A stretch of DNA of 64,000 nt from Dermacentor variabilis (taxonomy: Eukaryota; Arthropoda; Arachnida; Ixodida; Ixodidae). Positions 31,930-42,085 of the stretch are shown here, piece by piece. How positions within the stretch are numbered: position 1 is the first letter of the stretch; every line of letters begins with the position of its first letter. The position numbers and the translations under genes are program-made. The stretch covers positions 226,930,024-226,994,023 of the forward strand of contig NC_134571.1 in NCBI RefSeq assembly GCF_050947875.1. Reading direction: 5' to 3'. The notes below the pieces were generated by a model that saw only the letters and a program-made list of their open reading frames with translations, did not search any database and had not been told where the DNA came from.

Positions 31930-33890
31930 GCCGTGCCGTGGCAAAGGCGCTGTGGGGGCGGGTTTGCGATAGTCACCGTGTCTTCTTGCCCTGTGTTACC
32001 TGCACCGTGCTCTGCCGGATGTTGCTGTGGCCATGTGGGACAGGAGGAACTAAAGCTCGTGAAATGAACGCGCATATGTAACGCTGTACGCAATGTACCG
32101 CGCCACGGCACTGACAACGGACGAAGGAATATCCGCGGGAAATTTTGCCTCCACATCAGCGGAATCATGCTAACGTGCCATCGCAGACCGAAACCGATGC
32201 GTTTCAGAATCTGTACAGTGAATGCCTTGCAGGTCAGTGATTCCTGCTTTTGACAGCGCATGTTGCATTTGCGGCACGAACGGTGTCACCGGGAAACCTG
32301 ATAATGAAGAATCACGCGCATATGTATTAGATGATAACTTATACTGTGCGCGAATAAAATATTTTACTGTTATACTATAACTATAGAATTATTATCGCTA
32401 TGTGAATGCGTGTATCATAAATTCGAGTTTTTCCTCAGATAAAACACCAACCACATAAGGAAATTTACTTACACGTGAAAAGATATGGGCGGTAACTGAA
32501 AAAACTGTGCCTTTCGCGCATCGTTCGCTGGGAAAGAAACGCAGAAAAAGCAGTCATGGCCAGTCGACTCTTCATCCGGGACGGCTGCTTTGACTTAAGG
32601 AACGAATCCTCCCTACCACAAGCTTATCTCATCTGTGCGTGCGAGAAGCGCAGGGAAGTGAAGGTTAGCGGATGCGCTGCAAGAATATGCAAGGCTCCAC
32701 AGAACGTACATACACCTGCGAACACGTCGAACGGCTAGCTATTCCATGCTCCCACGTAGGCCGGGTCCACGCGCGTATTGTTCGGCACCGTGCGCCGGCC
32801 AGTCGACTCTTCATCCGGGAAGATGGGAAAGAAGCGGCTGCTTTGACTTATTAAGGAAATAATCCTCCCTACCGCAGGCGTACCTTATCTGTGCGCGCTC
32901 GAAGCGCAGGGAAGGTCAGCGGATGCGCCGCAAGAGTGAGGAAGGCTCCACAGAGCGTACCTGCGAACACAGCAAACGGCTGTTCCATGGTCGCAGGTAG
33001 GCCGGTTCCACGCGCGTACTGTTCTGCATTATGCGCCGGCTATCGCAAAACATTGGTTCCGTGACGCTTCACTTACCGTGCGAAGAAGGCACCTCAAGCC
33101 GCAGTCAATGAACCTAAACGCGGAGTCAGAAATGACATTCTGCCTCCTCGCCGGCGCGCTGTCGAAGTGATGCGCGGCCACCCGAACTTTGTTCAATAAA
33201 GCACGACGATTCCTCAAGCGAGAATGTGTTTGTGCTCATAAACTCCAAATGGATCGCAAATGGGTTGGTGTGTCGTACGTGTCTCCAGTGCGTTCTTGCA
33301 GTGCAGTAAGAATGCGTACATCTTTTTTCGCATCGCCAGACGTCTAGCTCGCAAGACCGTATGAGAGCCCCAGGAAGCCCAAGAGAAAAGCAAGCAGAAG
33401 GCAGCGATAAAGGGGACCTTTGTTTAAAAAACACGCAAGAGCTGGGTAGCGGCCGGGACCTGCGGTTAATGAGAACAGTTCAGTTGGTTGGCCTTATATT
33501 TAAGGCATTTTTATTTTCGTAAAAGCCGGTAAAAGCAGCCGATTCGCCATAACCATAAGACCATAGCCATAACCGCTATGGTCTAGCCCCAGGGAGCCCA
33601 AACAGAGGAAACGAAGGTAGGAATGAACGATAAAGGTAACCTAAAATGACGCAGGAACTAGGCAGCCACCGTACCTGCGGTTAATCAAACGTTCAAATTT
33701 TGACACTTCACGTGCCAAAGCCGAGATCTGATAATGAGGCACACCGTAGCGGTGGACTGCGGATTAATTTTCACCGCGCGGGATTCGTTGACATGCATTC
33801 AACGCACAGTACAAGGGTGTTGCATTTTCACCCCGTCGAACCCCATCGAAATGCGGCCTCCACGACCGAATTGTGATCCCACAGCCTCAC
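30827..33890 (-). repeat. Right arm of 3.06-kb inverted duplication
   Basis: Reverse complement of 17,926-20,983. It has the same order on the minus strand: SINE remnant (33,708-33,890), 110-bp repeats, 241-bp tandem pair (32,556-33,036), unique part, RTE 3' end. Differences from the left arm are few, for example a 1-bp deletion near 31,663 and small indels. The outer end stops at GCCTCAC (33,890), directly beside the 5' part of RTE copy 3. Confidence 0.9.
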
Positions 33891-34272
33891 TATATGAATA
33901 CAACAATCAAACCCCGGCCCTCAGTCCCCAGCAACCGCAAAGCAACTGACCACGGCGGTGGTCAGATCTGTGACGCAGCAGAGGGTGCTAAGAATCCCTG
34001 GCTCCTGACGGGCTGCCATTGGAATCTGAACCTGGCAACGTTTAACGTTAGAACGTTATCTAGTGAGGCGAGTCTAGCAGTGTTATTGGTAGAATTAGAG
34101 GGTAGTAAATGGGATATAATAGGGATCAGTGAGGTTAGGAGGACACACAGTGCTAAAAAGCAAGCACGTCCTGTGCTACCGGGGCTTAGCGGAGAGACGA
34201 GAACTAGGAGTCGCGTTCCTGATTAATAAGGACATAGCTGGTAACATACAGGAATTCTATAGCATTAAGGAG
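33891..34272 (+). pseudogene. RTE/BovB-like copy 3: endonuclease N-terminal part
   Basis: The plus strand encodes GCHWNLNLATFNVRTLSSEA, LAVLLVELEGSKWDIIGISE and VRRTHSAKKQ, the start of the RTE apurinic-like endonuclease (NVRTL and ISEVR motifs). After LGVAFLINKD-like sequence in another frame and EFYSIKEG it stops at about 34,272 where a Mutator-like segment begins. Roughly 200 codons of the RTE ORF are missing before it resumes at 35,823, so the insertion was accompanied or followed by a deletion. Confidence 0.8.
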
Positions 34273-35822
34273 GGGATGCAGAGCTAAAACACCGATTTCG
34301 GTGAAAAAAAAAAGTGTTTTTTATTCTGAGTTGTTCTGAATTGCTTGTTTAATAAAGAATCTTCTCACCAAGTTTGGTAGTTATCTGAGCAGTAGAAAGG
34401 AAGAAAATGAATTTTTTTCACAAGTTGGTGGCACACATTTCCCGTCGAATGCAACTCTGAATGCTGTTTTTCCAGACGTGGCCACATAGTGGGCAAGAAA
34501 CGAAACGCAAAGTGAATGCCAACGTTAGGAAGTTTGTTTTACTGTATAAACCATGTTGCAAAACGAGTGTACGCTGGAATCAAAGAAAACAACGCAAGGT
34601 CTAGGAGGCAATGGGAAGCTCACACAAAGTGTTGTAAAAAACTCACTGCTTACTACGCATCCGCCCTGAAAGACAATGCTCCAGATGTAAAGAAAATGAA
34701 ATGAGTATTTTCGACGCTTTTACATTCCCACGACATGATGCCTGCTCAGTTGGTAAGGACTCTTGGTGTCACTACAATCGGCACAGAGCCCTAGTTGCAG
34801 CGGACAAGCAATCAGTGCCAAGATCCCATCGTTCAGCTTTCAGCAGTGACGTTGCCAAAGAGCTGGTGCCTCTCTACAACATGCTTAGTAAGCCAGAGCT
34901 TCTTGCGCGATGTTCAAAGATGCAGACACAGAATATGCAAACGAGTCCTTCAATGCTCTTGTATGGAAAAGGTGCCCCAAAACAGAATTTGCAACACTGA
35001 GAGCAGTGGAGACTACAGCAGCCCTGGCTGTGCTAGAATTCAATGAAGGAGCACGTGGCATCAAGAGAGTTCTCGACAAGCTGGAACTTGAACATGGAGT
35101 CCAGATGAATAAGCACGTTAAGGAAGCAACGAAGCAAGCCATTTCACGAGTGCAGGCAAGAGCGATGGATAGCTCTTAAGCTGAAAAAGAGAGACGACGC
35201 CTTGAAGTGACTGCCGCAGAGAAGCTTCGTATTGAAGAGGAGAGCCCGACATATGCAGCAGGGCTCTTTAATTTTTTCTGATCATAAGAATAAATGTCAT
35301 GCTCTGAAATCTTTGAACTGATTTTTCTCAGTTTGCACTTTTTACAAAGGAAAGAGCTTTAGGAAAAGTATTATTTCCAAACTGCTTCACCAAATGCTGC
35401 TTCCAACGTTTTTTTTTGAGACTGAAATTTTGTGAGGAACAAGATAAAGTACTTTTCAGATGCCTAAATTTCTTCCAACATATAATATTTAGCAGATCTT
35501 TGACATTTAATGAAACCAAAAATAAAACTTCATCTTCAGAGTGATGGCATTTTTACAGAAATGACAAAAATGTGCAACTGGCTTTATCCTGCACTATAAA
35601 CCATCTAGAAGGTATCTAATCACAAATAATTTATATATTTTCATTATTTTGTAAATGATAGTTTTCCTAAGTTGGACACACAAGATTGCTCAATTTCACA
35701 GTTATAACTTTTTTCTCGTTGCGCTAGGGTGCTGATATTTAAAACATATTCTAATGACAAGATCAACAACACCTGAAAATTTCATGAAAATTGGTTGAGC
35801 GCTTCAAAAGAAACGCCAATGT
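34273..35822 (+). mobile_element. Mutator-like transposon segment inside RTE copy 3
   Basis: Non-RTE DNA interrupting the RTE reading frame. It carries a degenerate transposase C-terminus (34,546-35,279) and AT-rich flanks. I could not identify convincing TIRs or a 9-bp target duplication, so the exact borders are set by loss and return of RTE homology. Confidence 0.6.
34546..35279 (+). pseudogene. Mutator-like transposase, C-terminal part
   Basis: Read over three frames: HVAKRVYAGIKENNA, LTAYYASALKDNAPDVKKMK, then (M)SIFDAFTF...GKDSWCHYNRHRAL, SSDVAKELVPLYNMLSKPEL, LARCSKMQTQNANESFNALV, WKRCPKTEFATLRAVETTAA and LAVLEFNEGARG. After the last frame's stop it goes on to PTYAAGLF. The DSWCxY, TQNANESxNxxxWxxCPK and final P(T/S)YxxG-F motifs are those of the Mutator-like transposase family (Pfam Mutator, PF20700-like) common in molluscs, cnidarians and ticks. 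The N-terminal catalytic part is absent. Stops and frameshifts at about 34,704 and 34,940 and the stop at 35,177 make it dead. Confidence 0.7.
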
Positions 35823-37258
35823 ATGAAAGCCTCTAACCCTACAGCTAGAATAGAAGTGGCAGAACTTTTGAAGTTAATCAACAAGCGTAAGACAGCTGAC
35901 ATAAGGAAGTATAATATGGATAGAATTGAACATGCTCTCAGGAACGGAGGAAGCCTAAAAACAGTGAAGAAGAAACTAGGAATTGGCAAGAATCAGATTT
36001 ATGCGTTAAGAGACAAAGCCGGCAATATCATTACTAATATGGATGAGATAGTTCAAGTGGCTGAGGATTTCTATAGAGATTCATACAGTACCAGTGGCAC
36101 CCTCGATGATAATGGAAGAGAAATTAGTCCAGAGGAATTCAAAATCCCAAAGGTAACGTCGGAAGAAGTAAAGAAAGCGTTGGGAGATATGCAAAGGGGG
36201 AAGGCAGCTGGGGATGATCAGGTAACAGCAGATTTGTTGAAGGATGGTGGGAACATTCTTCTAGAAAGACTGGCCACCCTATATACACAATGCCTCATGA
36301 CCTCGAGCGTACTGGAATCTTGGAAGAACGCTAATATAATCCTAATCCATAAGAAAGGGGATGCTAAAGACTTGAAAAATTATAGACCGATCAGCTTACT
36401 GTTCGTTGCCTACAAAGTGATAGAATCAGGAACCCCTTAGACTTCCGTCAACCAAAGGACCAGGCAAGATTCCGTAAAGGTACTCAACAATAGACCATAT
36501 TCACACTATCAATCAGGTGATAGAGAAATGTGCGGAATATAACCAAGCCTTATATATAGCTTTCATTGATTACGAGAGAGCGTTTGATTCTATCGAAACC
36601 TCAGCAGTCATGGAGGCATTACGGAATCATGGTGTAGACTAGCCGTATGTAAAAATACTGAAAGATATCTATAGCGGCTCCACAGCCACCGTAGTCCTCC
36701 ATAAAGAAAGCAACGAAATCCGAATAAAGAAAGGCGTCAGGCAGGGAGATACGATCTCTACAATGCTATTCAGAGCGTGTTTACAGGAGGTATTCAGATA
36801 CCTGGATTGGGAAGAATTGGGGATAAGAGTTAATGGAGAATACCTCAGTAACTTGCGATTCGCTGATGATAGTGTCTTGCTTAGTAACTCAGGGGACCAA
36901 TTTCAATGCATGCTCACTGACCGCGAGAGGCAAAGAAGAGTGGGTCTAAAAATTAATCTGCAGAAATCTAAAGTAATGTTTAACAGTCTCGGAAGAGAAC
37001 AGCAATTTACAATACGTAGCGAGGCAGTGGAAGTGGTAAGGGAATACATCTACTTAGGGCAGGTAGTGACCGCGGATCCGGATCATGAGACGGAAATAAT
37101 CAGAAGAATAAGAATGGGCTGGGGTGCGTTTGGCAGGCATTCTCAGATCATGAACAGCAGGTTGCCATTATCCCTCAAGAGAAAAGTATATAATAGCTGT
37201 GTCTTACCAGTACTCACCTACGGGGCAGAAACCTGGAGGCTTACGAAAAGGGTTCTGC
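35823..37258 (+). pseudogene. RTE/BovB-like copy 3: linker and reverse transcriptase
   Basis: Continues the RTE ORF: ASNPTARIEVAELLKLINKR, IEHALRNGGSLKTVKKKLGI, a RT fingers region (RGKAAGDDQVTADLLKDGG, LESWKNANIILIHKKGDAKD, NYRPISLL), a small deletion at about 36,430-36,480, then YIAFIDYERAFDSIETSAVM, an in-frame TAG at 36,642, KGVRQGDTISTMLFRACLQE, NLRFADDSVLLSNS (FADD box kept), and YIYLGQVVTADPDHETEIIR to TYGAETWRLTKRVLLK. It lacks the 1-bp frameshift of copies 1 and 2 after MFNSLG. The C-terminus resumes at 37,768 after a MITE. Confidence 0.9.
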
Positions 37259-37767
37259 TTAAAGGGACACTAAAGTGAAAAATGATTTCTTCTGCATCAG
37301 TAAATTACCGTTCGACAACACCAAAAACACCACTCTTACAACGATAAGACGTTTGGTAAGGCAAAAAAGCGCAAGAACGAAATACGGGTGGCGACACCTA
37401 CTTAAGTTCCCGCACCTGGGGGCTGTGACGTCTTGGATTTTGATGGCATCTTCTAAGGCCTACTAATGGTATATAGCGGTACAGATTGGCTACATTGTGT
37501 TCTAAAGGAACCAAATATCAAACAGGGCAAGTTTCGGAAACCTTTATTCTGCCAACATGGCCCAAATGTGAAAACAAACTTTGGAATCCCTGATGTCACG
37601 CTGAGTACCGGCGCTGGGGTTTCGGTGCAAAATTCAAATACTGATACTTGGACCTTTATTTTCTCATCGAATGATCAAACGATTTTTTAATTGACTGCCT
37701 GCAGGGTTCTCAAACAATGCTTCATTAGTCTAAACTGATTTATTGTTTTGCTTTAGTGTCCCTTTAA
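37259..37767. mobile_element. piggyBac-type MITE with TTAA duplication (501 bp)
   Basis: The element occupies 37,263-37,763. It begins AGGGACACTAAAGTG and ends CTTTAGTGTCCCT, and is flanked by TTAA at 37,259-37,262 and 37,764-37,767. The TIR similarity continues with A-rich sequence for about 25 bp. RTE copies 1 and 2 have a single TTAA (CTACTTAAGTTGAGG) at exactly this position, so they serve as empty sites. No transposase inside. TTAA specificity defines the piggyBac superfamily. Confidence 0.9.
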
Positions 37768-38138
37768 ATAGAGGACGATGCAACGAGCTATGGAAAGAAG
37801 AATGATAGGTGTAACGTTAAGGGATAAGAAAAGAGCAGATTGGGTTAGGGAACAAACGCGAGTTAATGACATCTTAGTTGAAATCAAGAAAAAGAGATGG
37901 GCATGGGCAGGACATGTAATGAGGAGGGAAGATAACCGATGGTCATTAATGGTTACGGACTGGATTCCAAGGGAAGGGAAGCGTAGCAGGGGGCGGCAGA
38001 AAGTTAGGTGGCCGGATGAGATTAAGAAGTTTGCAGGAACAACATGGCCACAATTAGTACATGACCGGGGTAGTCAGAGAAGTATGGGAGAAACCTTTGC
38101 CCTGCAGTGGGCGTAAACAGGCTGATGATGATGATGAC
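37768..38138 (+). pseudogene. RTE/BovB-like copy 3: C-terminal end and tail
   Basis: After the MITE the ORF resumes in AMERRMIGVTLRDKKRADWV, VNDILVEIKKKRWAWAGHVM, RREDNRWSLMV and TDWIPREGKRSRGRQKVRWP, ending MGETFALQWA-stop. The TGATGATGATGATGA tail (38,122-38,136) closes the element. This part has an uninterrupted frame. Confidence 0.9.
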
Positions 38139-38354
38139 AGGCATCATGTAACAAACGATTGTAGACCAAAAACTATTTCGAGTTTCTTTCCGGATAAAGA
38201 CATGAACATTAATAATTCCTTGCTTTTCATACTCATTAAGAAGTTAAGGAACATTACAGGTTAGCGATTGCATTAGATAAATTGTTAGCCTTTTTGGCAC
38301 GAGCCATCTATCCTGGCTGTAGTCACGACAGTGATTTTACAAGTGAAGAGAATT
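38139..38354. other. Short unassigned gap between RTE copy 3 and LINE-B
   Basis: About 215 bp after the RTE tail with no recognisable feature. Confidence 0.4.
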
Positions 38355-38800
38355 TGTTAGAGGAAAAAAATATGAATACAGTAAAGGAAGGCCATACACA
38401 CCTGGCAGTTTAATAGCCTTAAATTTGGTGAAAAGTGGTGATGTTGTTTGGAGGTATGAAATGTTAGCAATAAATCAACGTGCACGTTTCTGAAGAAAAA
38501 GCTTGTGTGTGTAAGTGTTGACAGTGGTGGCCCACACACGCATGCAGTAGTTAATGTGAGATGATGAGTGCCTGGTAAATTTGTAATTTCAACTTTTCTG
38601 GAAAGAAATAATAAATTTAAGGTCGTTGTGGCTGGACCATCCCAATGAAGTCGAAAGGAGCGCATTCGCTTTAGGAATGACATTGCAAGCCTCCAGACCA
38701 GAGACAAAGAGGCTGGTATCATGCGCATATAGAATGGTTGTTGCCTCGCTTTCTGCGAAGGTTCATCGAGCAATAAGGTTCCCAAAGAGCTCCAGCCACA
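38355..38800 (-). pseudogene. CR1/Jockey-type LINE-B: RT palm and C-terminal part
   Basis: On the minus strand, over more than one frame: ATTILYAHDTSLFVSGLEAC (the YADD box, here YAHD), PKANALLSTS, SSHNDLKF, then a jump to TVNTYTHKLFLQKRAR, LLTFHTSKQHHHFSPNLRLL and NCQ. The order fits a CR1/Jockey ORF2 from the catalytic box to the C-terminus with an internal deletion. The preceding part of the same RT is found at 40,500-40,870 on the same strand beyond a mariner insertion. Confidence 0.65.
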
Positions 38801-38807
38801 CGAGAAG

Positions 38808-39307
38808 GTGCGAGGTGAAATCCGGCAACACTGATGCACGCCGCTGTTCCCCCACTCTCCATTCCCCCTCAGCCGCGCTTCGCCTCGCTGCACCGCTCAT
38901 GTATTTTTATTTTATTCTATTTATTTAGGAATACTGCAGGCCTTAGAAGGCCCAGGCAGGAGGGGAGAGGTACATACAAAAAAGAAAACACAATAGATTG
39001 ACGAAGGAGTAAAAAAAAAAAAACTACGAAAAAAATGTAATAGAAAGTACAATTGCGTAATGAGTAAAGCACCTCTAAATAATGCATAGAGAGTGCAGAT
39101 ACAAATTGAAACACTGTTTCACAAGCACAATTTCAAAACACAGGAAATGTAATAGAAAAAAAGGAGGAGTGCATAATTCAAAATTACTACAACGCGCAAA
39201 TCAATAAATATTGCACAACGATACAAATCGAAACGAGATTTCGTAAGAACAAGCACTAATATTAGATAGTAATAGACGCTATTGAGTCAGTGCGAGGTGA
39301 AATCCGG
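38808..39307. repeat. 464-bp insertion between 18-bp direct repeats
   Basis: GTGCGAGGTGAAATCCGG occurs exactly at 38,808-38,825 and 39,290-39,307. Between them, on the minus strand, lies a LINE-type 3' UTR (CCTGGGCCTTCTAAGGCCTG, then AATAAATAGAATAAAATAAA at 38,900-38,935), a GC-rich 70-bp piece and an AT-rich part. The direct repeats look like a target duplication, but the A-rich tail is 75 bp away from the repeat, which is unusual. Confidence 0.6.
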
Positions 39308-39358
39308 GGTGACCCAGATTCTTGGCTCTGCAGCCGTCCGATATGGAGGTTCCCATTG

Positions 39359-40481
39359 TTGATCCCGGGAAGTAAGAGATTCGTTCCATAATTTGCTTTT
39401 TGCACGCCAAAGTGACTACACCCATGGATATTCATCATCAGTTGACAAAGGTGTATGGCGACAAGCGCATGTCCGTTCAACACGTACAAAAGTGATTCAG
39501 GGAGTTTAGTGCCGGTTGAAAGAAAGTCCACGATGAAGAATGGAGTGGAAGACCGTCAGTTTCGGAGGTGGTTATCAAGATGGCCCAACGCAAAGTGCTT
39601 CAAAAGAGGAGGATCAACATCCGTGAAGTTGTTGCTCAGATTCCTGGGAGTTCTTACGGTACAGTGGAAAGAGCTTTGACTGAAGAATTGGGGTATCACA
39701 AGTGTTGTGCTCAATGGATACCGTGGCTATTGACATCAGACTACAAGGAGAAACGCCTTGACTGTGCTCGCCAGTTTCTTCAAAATTGTCAAGAAGATAA
39801 GGAAGGATTGTTGGACTCCATTTTTATGGGAGACGAAAAGTGGGTGTTTTATTTCGCTCCTGATATGAAACAAAAATCCAAAGAGTGGCGTCACCTCGAG
39901 TCACCAGTCACAAAGAAGTTCAAACTCCTTCTGCTGGCAAAGTCATGGCCACCGTTTTTTGGGATCGTAAGGGAGTACTGCTGATCTATTTAATGGAACG
40001 TGGGACAACAATCAACTCTGAGTTATTGTCCAACACTATGAAAACTCAGGCAAGCTATCCAGAACTGCCGGAGAGGACGACTGGCAGCCAGTGTAACACT
40101 GCTTCACGACAACGCCCGACCTGACGTCTCCCGTCAAACTCAAGAACTTTTGACAAACTTTGGGTCGACTGTCACGCCCGACCCACCGTACAGTCCGGAA
40201 CTTGCGCCTAGTGATTATCACTTGTTCCCCAAGCTAAAGGAACATTTGAGTGGCCAACGCTTCCAGAGCGATGAAGAAGTCGAAGAGGTGAAATGCTTCC
40301 TCAATGGGTCGGCGGCAGACTTCTACGACGCTGGAATACAGAAATTGGAGCACAGTACACAAAAGTGCGTAGAAAAGGGTGCCGATTATGTAAGTTTCAT
40401 ATTTCCAATAATGTAAATTTCTATGAGAATAAACGATGTTGTCTATTTCTAAAATTGATGGGAACCTTATTTCTGGATCAA
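39359..40481 (+). mobile_element. Mariner element 2
   Basis: A 1.12-kb element with ends TTGATCCCGGGAAGTAAGAG on the left and the roughly matching reverse complement TTGATCCAGAAATAAGG on the right. It encloses an almost complete but inactive transposase (39,427-40,416). It lies between the two halves of LINE-B. TIR identity is modest, so borders are approximate to a few bases. Confidence 0.65.
39427..40416 (+). pseudogene. DD34D mariner transposase, inactivated
   Basis: N-terminus MDIHHQLTKVYGDKRMSVQH, with two in-frame stops in the next 15 codons, then WSGRPSVSEVVIKMAQRKVL, INIREVVAQIPGSSYGTVER and LGYHKCCAQWIPWLLT (helix-turn-helix region and WVPxxLT motif). Catalytic Asp 1 is in IFMGDEKWVFYFAPD, Asp 2 in LLHDNARPDVS (40,093-40,125) and Asp 3 in YSPELAPSDYHLFPKLKEHL. 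Exactly 34 residues separate Asp 2 and Asp 3, the mariner signature. At least two frameshifts (about 39,905 and 40,075) break the frame. About 330 residues, the normal family length. Different family from mariner 1. Confidence 0.85.
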
Positions 40482-40499
40482 CCATCATATGTCTATCAT

Positions 40500-40870
40500 G
40501 ACATTAACGTAAATGTTGAAGGGGACCTAAAATGCTGCCCTGTGGGACACCTAACAATATTGCCCTGTCGGAGGAAATACTATTTCCCATGACAACGCAA
40601 TTGCCTGCAATCAAGCAGATACGAACACAACAACAGAATATGCCATTCCGTGTACACCGTTGGCAGTCAACTCTGTTAATAGAATCTTGTGTTGCAGATG
40701 GTCAAAAGCCTTGCTGTAGTCATTAAATATCCGGACTACTAGGTTTAATTTTTCCAGCTTCTTGATTAACACCTGCTGAACAAGCAGTGCAGTTTTGGTA
40801 GAGCAGGTCATCAAAGGTGTTTCTCCATCGCCAGGGTTCATGTCATGCTCTCCAACCATGATTCCTAGCT
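40500..40870 (-). pseudogene. CR1/Jockey-type LINE-B: RT motif A/B part
   Basis: Minus strand: TALLVQQVLIKKLEKLNLVV, IFNDYSKAFDHLQHKILLTE and LTANGVHG (motif A with the F-x-D-x-SKAFD catalytic Asp region), then NSISSDRAILLGVPQGSILG PL (motif B) up to 40,515. Its continuation to the YADD box is at 38,760 on the other side of mariner 2 and the 464-bp insertion. The overlapping 99-codon frame is nearly uninterrupted here. Confidence 0.75.
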
Positions 40871-40957
40871 CCTTTGTGCCCTCCAGAGGGGCACGGTCAT
40901 GGCCCCCCAAACAAGGGGCTTAAATCACCACAACAACGTAATTGCAATTTTTCGCTT
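40871..40957. other. Short gap before the piggyBac element
   Basis: Unassigned; possibly more of LINE-B. Confidence 0.3.
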
Positions 40958-41010
40958 TCAACACATTCACTGCGTAGCCCCTTATTATAGTTTTGATCTC
41001 TGTGCGTCGT

Positions 41011-41070
41011 GGCCCACCGGTGGGTCACCCGATGCTTTCCACGGGTGCGGCGTGACACACCGGTGGGGCA
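41011..41070. repeat. Subterminal CCCACCGGTGGG palindromes, left end
   Basis: GGCCCACCGGTGGGTCACC near 41,011 and GTGACACACCGGTGGGGCAC near 41,052, with the single counterpart at 44,241-44,260 (GTGACCCACCGGTGGGCCAC) at the other end. Probable transposase-binding sites, since piggyBac elements carry subterminal repeats. Confidence 0.7.
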
Positions 41071-42085
41071 CACTTTTGAGGCTGTTTTTTCCGCCTGCTG
41101 AAAGATGGCTCTACTGGCATTTTCGGTTGCAGCTTGCGCGGGCTACTTCAATCATGGATGCTAGCGCAGAAAATCATCACGTGGTTCACTTGGCCCGTGC
41201 ATTTCCAGGAAGTTGCTTCCCCTGGGGCCACATTTTATAAGAACCAATTGTCCATTTTCCGCTTCATTTTGCGTGACGTAAGCCTGACGGAATCATCAGA
41301 CGAAAGCAGCAGTCAACCAGTCACAGAAATGAAAAGCAGCAGATACCCGCGTTGAAGATAGCCTTCGTCATTCGTTGCGCGCTGTGGTTCAATATGGGCT
41401 GCAAGGTGCATCCAATAGTGAGGTCCAGTCGCCAATGAGCCAATAGTCTGGTCGCTTCCCATGGACGTTCGAACGGCACGGCTACGTCATCGAACAGTAA
41501 TGACCTGACGTAAAGGACCAAATGGATCATAAAAACAAAATGGATAATGGATCCTTGTAGCATACAGCATCTGGAGAATTTATTGAGTCATTTATTACCG
41601 CGACTCTGCTCGCTTCATCCCCAGTGAACACGACTGAAGCGCGTTCTCAAGGATGTCCTCGAAAAACAGCGCCCTTTCTGTCTACAAAATTTCTGCTTTA
41701 TGTAACTAGAGCGCGGCCAAGAGTTTCGGTCGTTCTGGTCCGAACAAGTGCCAGAGGCGCTTGTTGCTCTTGCACCCTCAATTCTTTCTTTTCCTGGGCA
41801 TGCACAAGCTTCCACAATAAAGGGTTTGCGTGTTGAAGCCGTTGCCTGCTACGGTTACTACCCACTGACCAGCTCCCTTTTGTGCGGCAACGCCATGTGA
41901 CCTTGCGTTTCAGCCTTCACTAAGGACCAAGACTCAAGAACAAAACCTCAAATTAGACATTTTATTGAAGTACTTCCAGAATAATTTTCGGAAGAAAAAA
42001 AAAGTTCAAATCACAGCATTTGCAACTAAACGTCTTACGTGCCACCAGCTCACGATGTCTAAAACGTAGTCTATGTTCAGGAGTT

